Part shown: piece by piece, positions 9,160-18,099 of the stretch
How the letters are laid out: each line of letters begins with the position of its first letter
How positions within the stretch are numbered: position 1 is the stretch's first letter
NCBI GenBank assembly: GCA_023407575.1
Contig: JAEYLX010000069.1
Coordinates: 62,001 to 126,000 of the forward strand
DNA: 64,000 bases
Origin: Bacillota bacterium
GTDB taxonomy: Bacteria > Bacillota > Clostridia > Lachnospirales > Lachnospiraceae
Direction of reading: 5' to 3'
Notes under the pieces: generated by a model
Seen by the model: only the letters and a program-made list of their open reading frames with translations
Told to the model about the DNA's origin: nothing
Database searches by the model: none
Program-made: the position numbers and the translations under genes

Positions 9160-10608
9160 ATGAATTTAATCTTTGAGAAAAGTATTACAGATAGAGGCTG
9201 TGAGATACTACCTGGCTGCGATGTTCCGGTGGTGAGTGTTTCAAACAAATTCCTTAGAGAGAAAGAACTTCATCTTCCCGAGGTAGCAGAAAATGATCTC
9301 AGCAGACATTATACTGAACTTTTAAATCGTACCTTTGGTGTGAATAACGGATTTTATCCCCTCGGTTCATGTACTATGAAGTATAATCCTAAAATTAATG
9401 ATGATATTGCTAAGCTTCCGGGCTTTGCGGGTGTTCATCCACTTCAATCTATGGACAGTGCTCAAGGTTGTCTTGAAGTTATGAAGTTAGCGGAGGATTA
9501 TCTTAGTGAAGTTACTGGTATGGATGCAATGGATTTCCAGCCAGCAGCAGGGGCACATGGTGAATATACAGGATTAAAGTTAATCTGGGCATATCATAAG
9601 GAACGTGGAGATTTAAAGAGAAATAAAATCATTGTACCGGATTCCGCACATGGTACCAATCCAGCGAGTGCTGCTATGGCGGGCTTTAGTGTAATTAATA
9701 TTCCTTCTACCCAAGAAGGTTATGTAGATTTAGATGCTCTTCAAAAGGCAGTAGGAGAAGATACCGCGGGCTTTATGCTTACGAATCCCAATACCATTGG
9801 AATGTTTGATAAGAACATTCTGGAGATTACAAAGATTGTACATGATGCAGGTGGTCTTAATTATTATGATGGTGCAAACCTGAATGCAATTATGGGAATT
9901 GCAAGACCTGGAGATATGGGCTTTGATGTAGTGCATCTTAACCTTCATAAGACATTTTCCACCCCTCATGGAGGCGGCGGGCCAGGAAGTGGTCCAGTTG
10001 GCTGTAAGGAATTACTTATTAAATATCTTCCATCTCCGAGAATAACTCTCCAAGCAGGGACCTATGTTTATGAAGATAAGTCACCTTTAAGCATTGGAAG
10101 AGTGAAAGGCTTCTACGGCAATTTCCTTATTGTAGTCAGAGCGTTGACCTATGTACTTACTTTGGGTGGGGAAGGACTAAAAGAGGCTTCTGAAAATGCT
10201 GTATTGAATGCTAATTATATGCAAAAACTTCTGGAGAAAAGCTTTGATATCCCATTCTCCGGCTTTTGTATGCATGAGTTCGTTATCTCCCTAGAAAACT
10301 TAAAGAAAGAAAAGGGTGTATCTGCACTGGACTTTGCAAAGACCCTTTTGGATTATGGTATGCATCCTCCTACCATGTATTTCCCGCTTATCGTACACGA
10401 GGCTTTAATGGTAGAGCCAACTGAGACTCAGTCAAAAGAAACCTTAGAAGCTGCGGTAGCAGTGTATCAAAAGGTGTTAGAGCAGGCAATCGCAGAACCA
10501 GAGGTACTGCATCAAGCACCGGTTAAAACGGTAATTGGTCGACCGGATGAGGTTACAGCAGCTAGAACACCAATTGTAAGATATCATTTTGAAGCGAGGC
10601 AGGCATGA
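9160..10608 (+). CDS. gcvPB: Glycine dehydrogenase (decarboxylating) subunit 2
   Basis: 482 aa from ATG 9160 (MNLIFEKSITDRG); an alternative in-frame ATG at 9148 would add MVIC. This PLP subunit of the P protein has its cofactor lysine in HLNLHKTFSTPHGGGGPGSG (about residue 270). Other landmarks are PLGSCTMKYNPKIN, the PAAGAHGEYTG helix, DSAHGTNPASA and NPNTIGMFD. It works with GcvPA in glycine decarboxylation. The 4-base ATGA overlap with lplA indicates coupling. The stretch GAAAGGC-ATGGTTAT-ATG is a clear example of the recurring start module. Confidence 0.95.
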   Translation: MNLIFEKSITDRGCEILPGCDVPVVSVSNKFLREKELHLPEVAENDLSRHYTELLNRTFGVNNGFYPLGSCTMKYNPKINDDIAKLPGFAGVHPLQSMDSAQGCLEVMKLAEDYLSEVTGMDAMDFQPAAGAHGEYTGLKLIWAYHKERGDLKRNKIIVPDSAHGTNPASAAMAGFSVINIPSTQEGYVDLDALQKAVGEDTAGFMLTNPNTIGMFDKNILEITKIVHDAGGLNYYDGANLNAIMGIARPGDMGFDVVHLNLHKTFSTPHGGGGPGSGPVGCKELLIKYLPSPRITLQAGTYVYEDKSPLSIGRVKGFYGNFLIVVRALTYVLTLGGEGLKEASENAVLNANYMQKLLEKSFDIPFSGFCMHEFVISLENLKKEKGVSALDFAKTLLDYGMHPPTMYFPLIVHEALMVEPTETQSKETLEAAVAVYQKVLEQAIAEPEVLHQAPVKTVIGRPDEVTAARTPIVRYHFEARQA

Positions 10609-11600
10609 TTGATAAAATACGTTTTATAATATCAACCAACACAAATCCTTATAAAAATCTTGCATTAGAAGAATATCTTCTAAAGACTGTTGAAGATAAC
10701 GAATGCATTATGTATCTGTGGCAGAATGAGAAGACCGTTGTAATCGGGAAGAATCAAAATCCTTGGAAAGAATGTAAAATTGCTGATCTTGAAGCCGACG
10801 GTGGAAGTTTAGTTCGCAGACTTTCAGGAGGCGGTGCAGTATTTCATGATCTTGGAAACCTTAATTTTACCTTTCTTGCCACTAAGGACAATTATAATGT
10901 GGAACGACAGTTACAGGTTATTTTAGAAGCGGTAAAATTACGTGGCATTCCTGCTGAGAAAACAGGCAGAAATGATATCAGTGTGGAGGGCAAGAAATTC
11001 TCAGGAAATGCATTTTTCTCCGATGGAGTTCATTGTTATCATCACGGTACAATACTTGTGAATGTTGATATGAGCAAGTTATCTCTCTATTTAAATGTGT
11101 CCAGAGATAAGCTGTCTTCAAAGGGAGTGGAATCTGTTCGGTCCAGAGTAACTAATCTGACGGAATATAATCCTACCCTTTCAATAGAAATTATGAAAAT
11201 GGAGCTAATGGAAGCTTTTGAAGCTGTCTATGGAATAACTCCGGAACCATTAATTTTAGAGGAGAGCAATTTGTCTGTACTAGATGAATTAGAGACCAAA
11301 TTTGCTAGCCAGGATTGGATCTTTGGTAAGAAGCTGGAATTTAATTATTCCATGGATTCTAGATTTGCCTGGGGTGATATTGATATCAAGTTAGTCATTC
11401 AAGCTGGTATGATAAAAGATTGTTCTGTGTATTCAGATGCCTTAGAAATAGACCTGTTTGATTTAATAGCAAATACGCTTACCGGAGGCAGATTTGCTTC
11501 CATAGATATGTGCCAGTCACTGGGGCAGCTTAGCCTGACAGAGAAACAAAGAGAGATGATGGTTGATGTTATTGAATTAGTTCGTAAAGAAAATATTTAA
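10605..11600 (+). CDS. lplA: Lipoate-protein ligase A
   Basis: 331 aa, the full LplA length. It activates free lipoate with ATP and attaches it to acceptor lysines, here most likely Lys63 of GcvH. Motifs are LALEEYLL, VVIGKNQNPWKE, RRLSGGGAVFHDLGNLNFTF, the lysine-containing EGKKFSGNAFF, and HHGTILVNVD. The C-terminal accessory domain (about 250-331) is present. Its position inside the glycine cleavage operon, overlapping gcvPB, suggests dedicated use. I see no lipA/lipB nearby, so scavenging may be the main lipoate route, but genes outside the window cannot be excluded. Confidence 0.94.
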   Translation: MIDKIRFIISTNTNPYKNLALEEYLLKTVEDNECIMYLWQNEKTVVIGKNQNPWKECKIADLEADGGSLVRRLSGGGAVFHDLGNLNFTFLATKDNYNVERQLQVILEAVKLRGIPAEKTGRNDISVEGKKFSGNAFFSDGVHCYHHGTILVNVDMSKLSLYLNVSRDKLSSKGVESVRSRVTNLTEYNPTLSIEIMKMELMEAFEAVYGITPEPLILEESNLSVLDELETKFASQDWIFGKKLEFNYSMDSRFAWGDIDIKLVIQAGMIKDCSVYSDALEIDLFDLIANTLTGGRFASIDMCQSLGQLSLTEKQREMMVDVIELVRKENI

Positions 11601-11690
11601 GATAACAATAAATATTTCTAAGGTGAAAAGCCTTGCAAAGTAAAATTATAATTCTAGATTTTACAATTGTACAATGGCATAGGAGGTAGG

Positions 11691-13100
11691 ATGGATAGAT
11701 TTGATTTAGTGGTCATTGGTTCGGGTCCAGGTGGATATGTTGCCGCCATAAAGGCCTCGAAGCTTGGAATGAAAACAGCAATTATAGAAGCGAGGGAAAT
11801 CGGTGGAACCTGCCTTAACAGAGGTTGCATTCCTACGAAGACACTTATGCATAGTTCTCATTTATATCAGGAGGCAAAGAGTTTTCAGGAGGCGGGTATC
11901 CACTTTGAAGGGTTATCCTTTCATATGGAGGAACTTCAAAAGAGAAAAGAGGAAGTTGTTCAAAAGATCAGACAGGGTATTGTGGGTCTGTTGGAAGCCA
12001 ATAAGATCAGCATTTATTATGGCAGAGCTACTGTGCTAGACAACTCTCATATAAAAGTTCAGACACAGGAGTCAGACTCTGCGATAACACTTGAGGCTGG
12101 TAAAATACTCATTGCAACAGGTTCCAGTCCGGTGGTTCCAAAACTGGAAGGCATTAATTTGCCAAAAGTTGTTACAAGTGACGAGCTTTTAATGAAAGAG
12201 GAGGTATTTAAAAAACTTCTAATCATAGGCGGAGGTGTCATAGGTGTAGAATTTGCATCGATTTATTGTGACCTTGGCTGTGAAGTTGAAATTGTAGAGG
12301 CAATGGATCGGATTCTTCCCAACATGGATAAAGAAATCTCACAGAGTATCGCCATGAGTTTAAAGAAAAAAGGTGTGGTTATCCATACAAAAGCGAAGGT
12401 AACGAGGTTACTTCAAGGTGAGCAAGAGGAGCTCGTTTGCGAATATGAGGAGAAAGACACCATAAAATCAACTATCGCAGACGGAGTACTACTATCTGTT
12501 GGTAGAAGAGCTAACTTTGAAGGATTATTTGCACCGGATCTGAACATTGAACGAGATGGAAATTGCATTAAGGTAAATGCAGAATTTGAAACAAGTCTTG
12601 AGGGTGTTTATGCGATAGGAGATGTGATAGTTGGAAAGCAGTTAGCTCATGCGGCTTCAGCGCAAGGAATTACTGCAGTAGAAGGTATGTTGAAATTACC
12701 CCTCTCCATTGATTTGTCAGTAATACCCTCTTGTCTTTACACTACGCCCGAAGCGGCTGAGGTAGGGTTTACCGAGGAAGAGGCGAAAGTACAAGGCTAT
12801 CAGGTTAAGACAGGTAAGTACCCTATGTTAGGTAATTGTAAGACCGTATTATCCAGAGGGGAAAGAGGGTTTATAAAGGTGGTTAGTGAAGCCGATACTG
12901 GGCGTATTCTAGGAGCACAGCTGTTATGTGACCGCGCTACGGACTTGGTGAGTGAATTTTCAACAGCTATAGCAAAAGGAATGACGACTAGTGAAGTGGC
13001 GGCTATTATCAGACCTCATCCCACCTATAGTGAAGCTATAACTGAAGCAGTGGAAGATGTGGAAGGTATGGCAATTCATTTATTGCCTAAAAGACGTTAA
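11691..13100 (+). CDS. lpdA: Dihydrolipoyl dehydrogenase (glycine cleavage L protein, E3)
   Basis: 469 aa from ATG 11691, with AGGAGG ending 4-5 bases before. It reoxidises dihydrolipoyl-GcvH and reduces NAD+. The FAD site is VVIGSGPGGYVAAIKA, the redox disulfide is Cys41/Cys46 in GGTCLNRGCIPTK, the NAD site is LLIIGGGVIGVEFAS, the second FAD motif is GVYAIGDVIVGKQLAH, and the catalytic His-Glu pair lies in RPHPTYSEAITEA. It completes the operon, so the whole P-H-T-L complex can come from one glycine-controlled unit. Confidence 0.95.
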   Translation: MDRFDLVVIGSGPGGYVAAIKASKLGMKTAIIEAREIGGTCLNRGCIPTKTLMHSSHLYQEAKSFQEAGIHFEGLSFHMEELQKRKEEVVQKIRQGIVGLLEANKISIYYGRATVLDNSHIKVQTQESDSAITLEAGKILIATGSSPVVPKLEGINLPKVVTSDELLMKEEVFKKLLIIGGGVIGVEFASIYCDLGCEVEIVEAMDRILPNMDKEISQSIAMSLKKKGVVIHTKAKVTRLLQGEQEELVCEYEEKDTIKSTIADGVLLSVGRRANFEGLFAPDLNIERDGNCIKVNAEFETSLEGVYAIGDVIVGKQLAHAASAQGITAVEGMLKLPLSIDLSVIPSCLYTTPEAAEVGFTEEEAKVQGYQVKTGKYPMLGNCKTVLSRGERGFIKVVSEADTGRILGAQLLCDRATDLVSEFSTAIAKGMTTSEVAAIIRPHPTYSEAITEAVEDVEGMAIHLLPKRR

Positions 13101-13187
13101 CAAAATGTAGCCATAGCTACAGACAAGCCTTTTGCTATGTAGTAGGATGGACTTTGTATGTAAAACTACAAAAGCAGGAGGTTATCT

Positions 13188-13610
13188 ATGAGACATTTTG
13201 ATAATATGCGACGCCAACATGCATCCATACATGAAGATATTGATTTTTTAGTTAGTGAAATTAAGAAAGATAGTAATTCTATTAAGGTAACAGAAGTTGC
13301 TTTGCGCATCAGCAGATTAGCAGGCAAAATTAAAATACATATGCTCGAAGAAGATAAGTTTCTTTATCCGGAATTATTAAAGAGCACAGATGCCGAGGTA
13401 AAGTCAATGGCGCAGCAATATATTGATGAAATGGGTGATTTATCGGAAGAATATACCCGATTTAAGGCAGAGTATAACACTGCCATCAAGATACAAGCTA
13501 AACCAGAAATTTTCTTAATAGAAGCAAAAAAAGTAATCAATGCTTTAATAAAAAGAATTGATAAGGAAGATAATGAACTATACACATTCATCCTGGAGAA
13601 AAATCTATAA
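13188..13610 (+). CDS. Hemerythrin-like domain protein
   Basis: 140 aa, a four-helix hemerythrin/HHE protein. Likely di-iron ligands are His11/His15 (RQHASIHEDIDF), His51 with Glu in HMLEEDKFLYPEL, and the C-terminal DKEDNELYTF carboxylates. Such proteins in anaerobes bind O2, NO or iron and are linked to oxidative or nitrosative stress. AGGAGG lies upstream. It follows lpdA by about 90 bases and may be a separate unit ended by the hairpin at 13640-13688. The ligand set is not a perfect match to canonical hemerythrin, so O2 binding is inferred. Confidence 0.8.
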   Translation: MRHFDNMRRQHASIHEDIDFLVSEIKKDSNSIKVTEVALRISRLAGKIKIHMLEEDKFLYPELLKSTDAEVKSMAQQYIDEMGDLSEEYTRFKAEYNTAIKIQAKPEIFLIEAKKVINALIKRIDKEDNELYTFILEKNL

Positions 13611-13639
13611 GGCGTTGTAAATTACGTAATTTTATAAAA

Positions 13640-13688
13640 GTACCTCAAGTGTTGATTGATTTATCAAAGCATTTGCAGGTGCTTTTTT
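13640..13688 (+). terminator. Intrinsic terminator after the hemerythrin gene
   Basis: GTACCT-C-AAGTG pairs with CATTTGCAGGTGC (a small internal loop and G-U pairs) and is followed by TTTTTT at 13683-13688. The remaining bases to 13910 show no further clear structure apart from AT-rich sequence before the isochorismatase gene. Confidence 0.75.
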
Positions 13689-13910
13689 ATATACGTAAAA
13701 ATATAGTAAAGCATCAATAAAGCTTGTTTTGGTAATATGAGGACAGCTGTTATAACTGTAGAAACTCATGTAACGTGTTTCTACAGTTACAAAACAGGAT
13801 TGCTCCAAGCCAATAGGAGTGCTATAATCGAGATGTTTGTTAATGTAGAAATCAATTAATCATATGATACCATTACGATAACTATAAAAGAAAAAGGAGA
13901 AGGTTAGAAG

Positions 13911-14456
13911 ATGAGAATTTTAGCAGAAGATACCATGGCGTTAGTTATAGATTTTCAAGAAAAACTCATGCCAGTAATGCATCAAAAAGAGGAACTCCTT
14001 CATAATACTGAAATTTTATTAAAAGGATTACAGGCATTAAGTATACCTATGCTGGTAACGCAGCAGTATACCAAGGGTATTGGTATGACGGTACCAGAGC
14101 TCTCTACACTTTTTGGTGAAGAGTTTAGTTTTGAGGATAAGGTAACCTTTAGCAGCGCTGATGATGAGAATATAGTTAACAAGGTAAAAGAGTTAGGAAA
14201 ACACAATATTATTATTTGCGGTATCGAAGCGCATATTTGTGTACTACAGTCTGTAATTGATCTTATTGAGAAAGGCTATAATGTTATTGTTGTAGAAGAT
14301 TGCGTAAACTCCAGAAAATACAATGATAAGAAAGTAGGTATGAAAAGAGCACGTGTAGAAGGTGCAGTTATCACAACTTATGAATCCATACTTTTTGAGT
14401 TAACCAGAATAGCAAAGGGCGATGTCTTTAAAACAATTTCAAAGCTTATTAAGTAA
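13911..14456 (+). CDS. Isochorismatase-family cysteine hydrolase (YcaC-like)
   Basis: 181 aa. The catalytic triad of the family is visible: Asp in ALVIDFQEK, Lys in FEDKVTFS, and Cys in GIEAHICVLQS (about residue 112). The cis-peptide region GIEAH matches. The substrate is unknown; relatives hydrolyse isochorismate, nicotinamide, or unknown small amides. It is closest in pattern to the YcaC-like hydrolases rather than nicotinamidases, which carry extra metal-site histidines. It stands alone with AAAGGAG upstream of the ATG. Confidence 0.85.
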   Translation: MRILAEDTMALVIDFQEKLMPVMHQKEELLHNTEILLKGLQALSIPMLVTQQYTKGIGMTVPELSTLFGEEFSFEDKVTFSSADDENIVNKVKELGKHNIIICGIEAHICVLQSVIDLIEKGYNVIVVEDCVNSRKYNDKKVGMKRARVEGAVITTYESILFELTRIAKGDVFKTISKLIK

Positions 14457-14568
14457 AGTATAACTGTGAAAGTCAAACAGCGAGAAGCCCAGGTTATTGA
14501 GCTTGGTTTTGAATAGTATTGTATAACTATTTAAAATGATATACTTAGTAATTACTGAACAACTTACT

Positions 14569-15219
14569 TTATAACTCATTCCGTAAGCTTATTCGTATTT
14601 GACACTCATTATTTGATTGATATTGATTGGTATACTGTAAACCCATACTATGTAATTCAGTCTCAAACCATTTTGGACAGTGGTCGCAAAGAATGTTGAG
14701 TTCTTTGAATTCTTTTTTCTTTAAGAAGGGCTTTAATAATTTTTTAGAGGATAACGCGGGATATTGAAGCAAGGCGCTCCTGAGGTTGATATGGTAATAG
14801 CCGGAATGTGCAATTTCTTCAATAAAAAGATTGGTTAAAGCGAAATCAGTCTTATTTAATATTGAAGTCTCATTAGAAGCTTTTAGAGTCCTTTCCTGGA
14901 GCTCATTCTCATAAATGGAATCGAGAAATAAAAGTGGATGGCCTTCTGCCTCATAGGAATTAAAGTGGTTTGCTTCTAGTAAATAATAAAGTTGACCGGA
15001 TATTTTAGTAGCAACAAATATCTTGCAGTCTGTTAATTGCATTAGGAGCTTAGTGATAGTGTCTTTTACCGCAGAAATACCATTTGTTAATTCAAGGGAG
15101 CAAGGGAATTCCTCTAAGGAAACCCACTGCTCCTCTTTTTGCTCATACAACTTTACTAGATGACCATCTTCCAGAGTAGAAGTTATTCCCTCTGTATTGA
15201 CACAGACAGCTATTCTCAT
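14569..15219 (-). CDS. AnfO-like protein (Fe-only nitrogenase accessory protein family)
   Basis: 216 aa. The N-terminus MRIAVCVNTEGITSTLEDG, the KIFVATKISGQLYYLLE segment and a C-terminal domain with LRSALLQYPALSSKKLLKPF, ILCDHCPKWFE resemble the AnfO family as I remember it. AnfO was named from Fe-only nitrogenase clusters, but members also occur alone. No nif or anf structural gene is in this window, so a direct nitrogenase role is not supported here. The two Cys of CDHC could bind metal. It is flanked by isochorismatase and the DNA-repair pair, neither of which explains it. Family call is moderate confidence, function open. Confidence 0.6.
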   Translation of the reverse strand: MRIAVCVNTEGITSTLEDGHLVKLYEQKEEQWVSLEEFPCSLELTNGISAVKDTITKLLMQLTDCKIFVATKISGQLYYLLEANHFNSYEAEGHPLLFLDSIYENELQERTLKASNETSILNKTDFALTNLFIEEIAHSGYYHINLRSALLQYPALSSKKLLKPFLKKKEFKELNILCDHCPKWFETELHSMGLQYTNQYQSNNECQIRISLRNEL

Positions 15220-15521
15220 ATTAAATACCTTCCTTTCTCAATATTTACTGGGTTTTAAAGATAGGAATTATTCTTTTTGATTACGAATGAATGTGTATAT
15301 AAATGCAAAAAAGCCACAAATAATAGCTTTCTCCGTTGAAAGAAAATCCATCATTTATGGTTTCGAAATAGATATATCTTAATAATTTGATTTATCTTAC
15401 AACGAATTGCGAAGAAAGTCAATGGTGGCTGTAGTGCATTAAAATATGTTTTGTCAGTTTACTTTTAATTCTTTTTTTACCATGCGATAAACTTCATATG
15501 TTGGGTTATACTACAAAGCAA

Positions 15522-15589
15522 GAACAAATGTTTGAAAATAATTGACAAAGAATTTATATCTTGATATACTAAATTAAGAACATTTGTTT
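15522..15589 (+). promoter_or_regulatory. Promoter with two LexA (DinR-type) boxes before the radical-SAM repair pair
   Basis: A near-consensus sigma-A promoter, TTGACA (15542-15547), 17 bases, TATACT (15565-15570), is flanked by GAACAAATGTTT (15522-15533) and GAACATTTGTTT (15578-15589). Both match the Gram-positive SOS pattern GAAC-N4-GTTY. LexA bound there would block the promoter. The rest of the 15220-15608 gap is AT-rich with only weak imperfect repeats. Confidence 0.75.
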
Positions 15590-15608
15590 GGAAAGAAGGA
15601 GAACATCC

Positions 15609-17072
15609 ATGGTAATTCAAGAAAATATGTCTGTTCAGAGAAAACTTGAAATCCTGTCAGGGGCTGCCAAGTATGATGTTGCATGTACCTCCAGCGGTGT
15701 TGATCGTAAAGGAAATGGATCAAGTCTTGGAAATAGTGTTGCCTGTGGTATTTGTCATTCGTTTTCCTCTGATGGTAGATGTATCTCGTTGTTAAAGGTA
15801 TTGTTTACAAATGAATGCATCTTTGATTGTAAATATTGTGCGAATCGCTCTTCTAACGATGTTGTAAGAGCTTCTTTTACTCCACAGGAGCTAAGTGATC
15901 TTACAATAGAGTTTTATAGGAGAAATTATATAGAAGGTTTGTTCCTAAGCTCTGGTATTATTCAAAGTCCGAATCATACGATGGAATTAATCCTTGAAGC
16001 CCTTCGTCTTTTAAGAGAGGTACATCAGTTTAACGGGTACATCCATTGTAAAGCTATTCCCGGTGCGGATCCAGCTTTAATTGAGATGCTTGGTTGGTAC
16101 ACTGATCGTATGAGCACGAATCTAGAGCTTCCGACAGCAGAAAGCCTTAAGGAATTAGCACCTCATAAGAATAGAAAGAATATACTTAAGCCAATTCGTC
16201 AGATTCAATTAGGGAGACAGGGACACAGAGAAGCGATTGGTCTGTCAGGTAGTCAGATTATTTTGCCAGAGGGGATGCAGCATAAAAAGAGCCACATAAT
16301 AAGCAGTAAGGATAAAGAAATTGATGAGGTAGTAGCTTCTAATAAAGGTGTTATTATTCCTTATAAGAGTAAGGCTATGACAAAGAGAAATTTCGTTCCG
16401 GCTGGTCAAAGCACGCAGATGATTGTAGGTGCCACCCAGGAAAGTGACTATCAGATTATGTCTGTGGCAGAGGCATTATATAATAACTTTGATTTAAAGC
16501 GTGTTTTTTATTCAGCATTTATGAATGTGAATCAAGATTCACTATTGCCCTCCACAGAGTCAGGACCACCCTTATTACGTGAGCATAGATTGTATCAGGC
16601 AGACTGGTTGCTTCGGTTTTATGGTTTTCAGTCCACGGAGCTATTAGATGAAAAGAGACCTAATTTTAATATATTGTTAGACCCCAAGTGCGATTGGGCA
16701 TTAAGGCATTTAGAACTGTTCCCGGTTGAAGTAAATAAGGCAGATTACTTTACCTTGCTTCGTATTCCGGGGATTGGTGTCAATTCAGCACAGAGAATTG
16801 TGGCCGCCAGAAAGAGTGCTACGTTAGATTTTGCTGATTTAAAGAGAATGGGGATTGTATTAAAGAGAGCAATTTATTTTATTACTTGTAAAGGTAGAAT
16901 GATGTATTCCATTAATGTGGAAGAAAATTTTATTACCAGACAATTAGTAGCGCTTAAGGACCAGGTTCCAATGGGTATTGATAAAAATATAACCTATCAG
17001 CAACTCTCTTTATTTGATGATGTTAATTTTAAACCAGAGCAGAGGTACTATTCTCAAATTGCGAATGCTTAA
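15609..17072 (+). CDS. Radical SAM protein linked to DNA modification/repair (UDG-linked family)
   Basis: 487 aa from ATG 15609, with GAAGGAG 8 bases upstream; the in-frame TTG at 15588 lies inside a LexA box. The radical SAM cluster is ECIFDCKYCANR (CxxxCxxC), and an extra Cys pair occurs upstream in ACGICHSF. The C-terminal part has a helix-hairpin-helix-like ending, LRIPGIGVNSAQRIVAARK, typical of DNA contact. It matches the family described as putative DNA modification/repair radical SAM protein, always paired with a uracil-DNA-glycosylase-like partner, which is the next gene. The chemistry is not known. The LexA-flanked promoter supports a DNA damage role. Confidence 0.9.
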   Translation: MVIQENMSVQRKLEILSGAAKYDVACTSSGVDRKGNGSSLGNSVACGICHSFSSDGRCISLLKVLFTNECIFDCKYCANRSSNDVVRASFTPQELSDLTIEFYRRNYIEGLFLSSGIIQSPNHTMELILEALRLLREVHQFNGYIHCKAIPGADPALIEMLGWYTDRMSTNLELPTAESLKELAPHKNRKNILKPIRQIQLGRQGHREAIGLSGSQIILPEGMQHKKSHIISSKDKEIDEVVASNKGVIIPYKSKAMTKRNFVPAGQSTQMIVGATQESDYQIMSVAEALYNNFDLKRVFYSAFMNVNQDSLLPSTESGPPLLREHRLYQADWLLRFYGFQSTELLDEKRPNFNILLDPKCDWALRHLELFPVEVNKADYFTLLRIPGIGVNSAQRIVAARKSATLDFADLKRMGIVLKRAIYFITCKGRMMYSINVEENFITRQLVALKDQVPMGIDKNITYQQLSLFDDVNFKPEQRYYSQIANA

Positions 17073-17087
17073 TTAGTATTCATTGAC

Positions 17088-17113
17088 AAGTGAAATGACT
17101 TTTCGTTTTATCT
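17088..17113 (+). repeat. Dispersed hairpin repeat, copy 1
   Basis: A 26-base element reading AAGTGAAATGACTTTTCG then TTTTATCT, able to fold on GAAA-TGA / TCG-TTTT pairing. A second copy at 56817-56842 differs at two positions only, both of which keep the stem. It lies between the two repair genes. Confidence 0.5.
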
Positions 17114-17159
17114 CTTAAATGTATCTAGTTGTTATAGTTTTAATTAGAATGGTGATAGT

Positions 17160-17945
17160 ATGGTTAATACAAGGATTTACTTATGTGATGATAGTTTGGA
17201 AGGGATTTTTTCAGCAATCTATATTGCCTGGGGTTCAAAATATGGACATTCAAACATTAAAATAAAAGAGAAGAGTGAACATAGTAAGTACTCTAATATT
17301 GAATTATTTGCGGAATATCATGTTGCCGACACAGATCCCATACTAGCTGAGAAAGTTGCGACTTCCATTAAGAAAAAAATCTCTAATGAGGCTTATCAGA
17401 TTATTTGCAGGGTGGCGTTATCAGACTATACAGATAAGTCAGATTTGATTTATCGATTTCTTATCTATGGATTTTCTTTTGGAAAAGATGTTTTAGAGCA
17501 TCTAAGCAATCCAGTGGTCAACCAGATGTTTCGTATCAATAAGAATGTAAGCTATGAGGCACATCATTTTTTAGGGTTTGTACGTTTTTCTGAAAAAGAA
17601 AATGGATTATTGACATCGGTGATTCATCCCAAAAACAATGTTTTATCTATTATCATGCCTCATTTTGCAGATAGAATGCCACAAGAGAGATTCCTTATTT
17701 ATGATGAAAATAGGAAGATTGCTGCACTACATGCTCCTGGTAATCCATGGATTTTGGCTCATATACCTGAACTAGATCTTGATCAATTTGAAGATATGAC
17801 CAAAAAAGAAGATGAATATCGTGATTTATGGAATGCTTTTTTTAAACACATTGCTATTAAGGAAAGAGAGAACTATAAATTACAAAGGAATAATCTTCCA
17901 TTACGATTTCGAAATGATATGACGGAGTTTCAGGAAAAAATTTAA
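17160..17945 (+). CDS. DUF4130 / UDG-like DNA repair partner of the radical SAM protein
   Basis: 261 aa. It matches the family found next to this radical SAM protein, with a C-terminal domain (about 85-255, DUF4130) related to uracil-DNA glycosylases: residues such as HHFLGFVRFSE, MPHFADRMPQERFLIYD and the final NLPLRFRNDMTEF are typical. The N-terminus (IYLCDDSLEGIFSAIYIAW) is also conserved. The pair lies 87 bases apart, probably one SOS-controlled unit. The presumed job is recognition or removal of a damaged base, with the radical SAM enzyme supplying the chemistry; this is inference from co-occurrence. Confidence 0.85.
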   Translation: MVNTRIYLCDDSLEGIFSAIYIAWGSKYGHSNIKIKEKSEHSKYSNIELFAEYHVADTDPILAEKVATSIKKKISNEAYQIICRVALSDYTDKSDLIYRFLIYGFSFGKDVLEHLSNPVVNQMFRINKNVSYEAHHFLGFVRFSEKENGLLTSVIHPKNNVLSIIMPHFADRMPQERFLIYDENRKIAALHAPGNPWILAHIPELDLDQFEDMTKKEDEYRDLWNAFFKHIAIKERENYKLQRNNLPLRFRNDMTEFQEKI

Positions 17946-18099
17946 ACAGGTAGTCTAGGCTAATAGCAGTGCATTAATAGATAGTTATGATATGAATATA
18001 ATTCCAACTATGTATAGAACTGTAAACTATAGTTCGTATAAATTATATGTCAGGTGAGATACTATGCATGTAATCTGAATGTATATAGGAGGAGAAACA

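Noticed and set aside
14569..17945. Nitrogenase gene cluster around the AnfO-like gene
   Set aside because: Neighbours are isochorismatase and DNA repair genes; no nif/anf structural genes.
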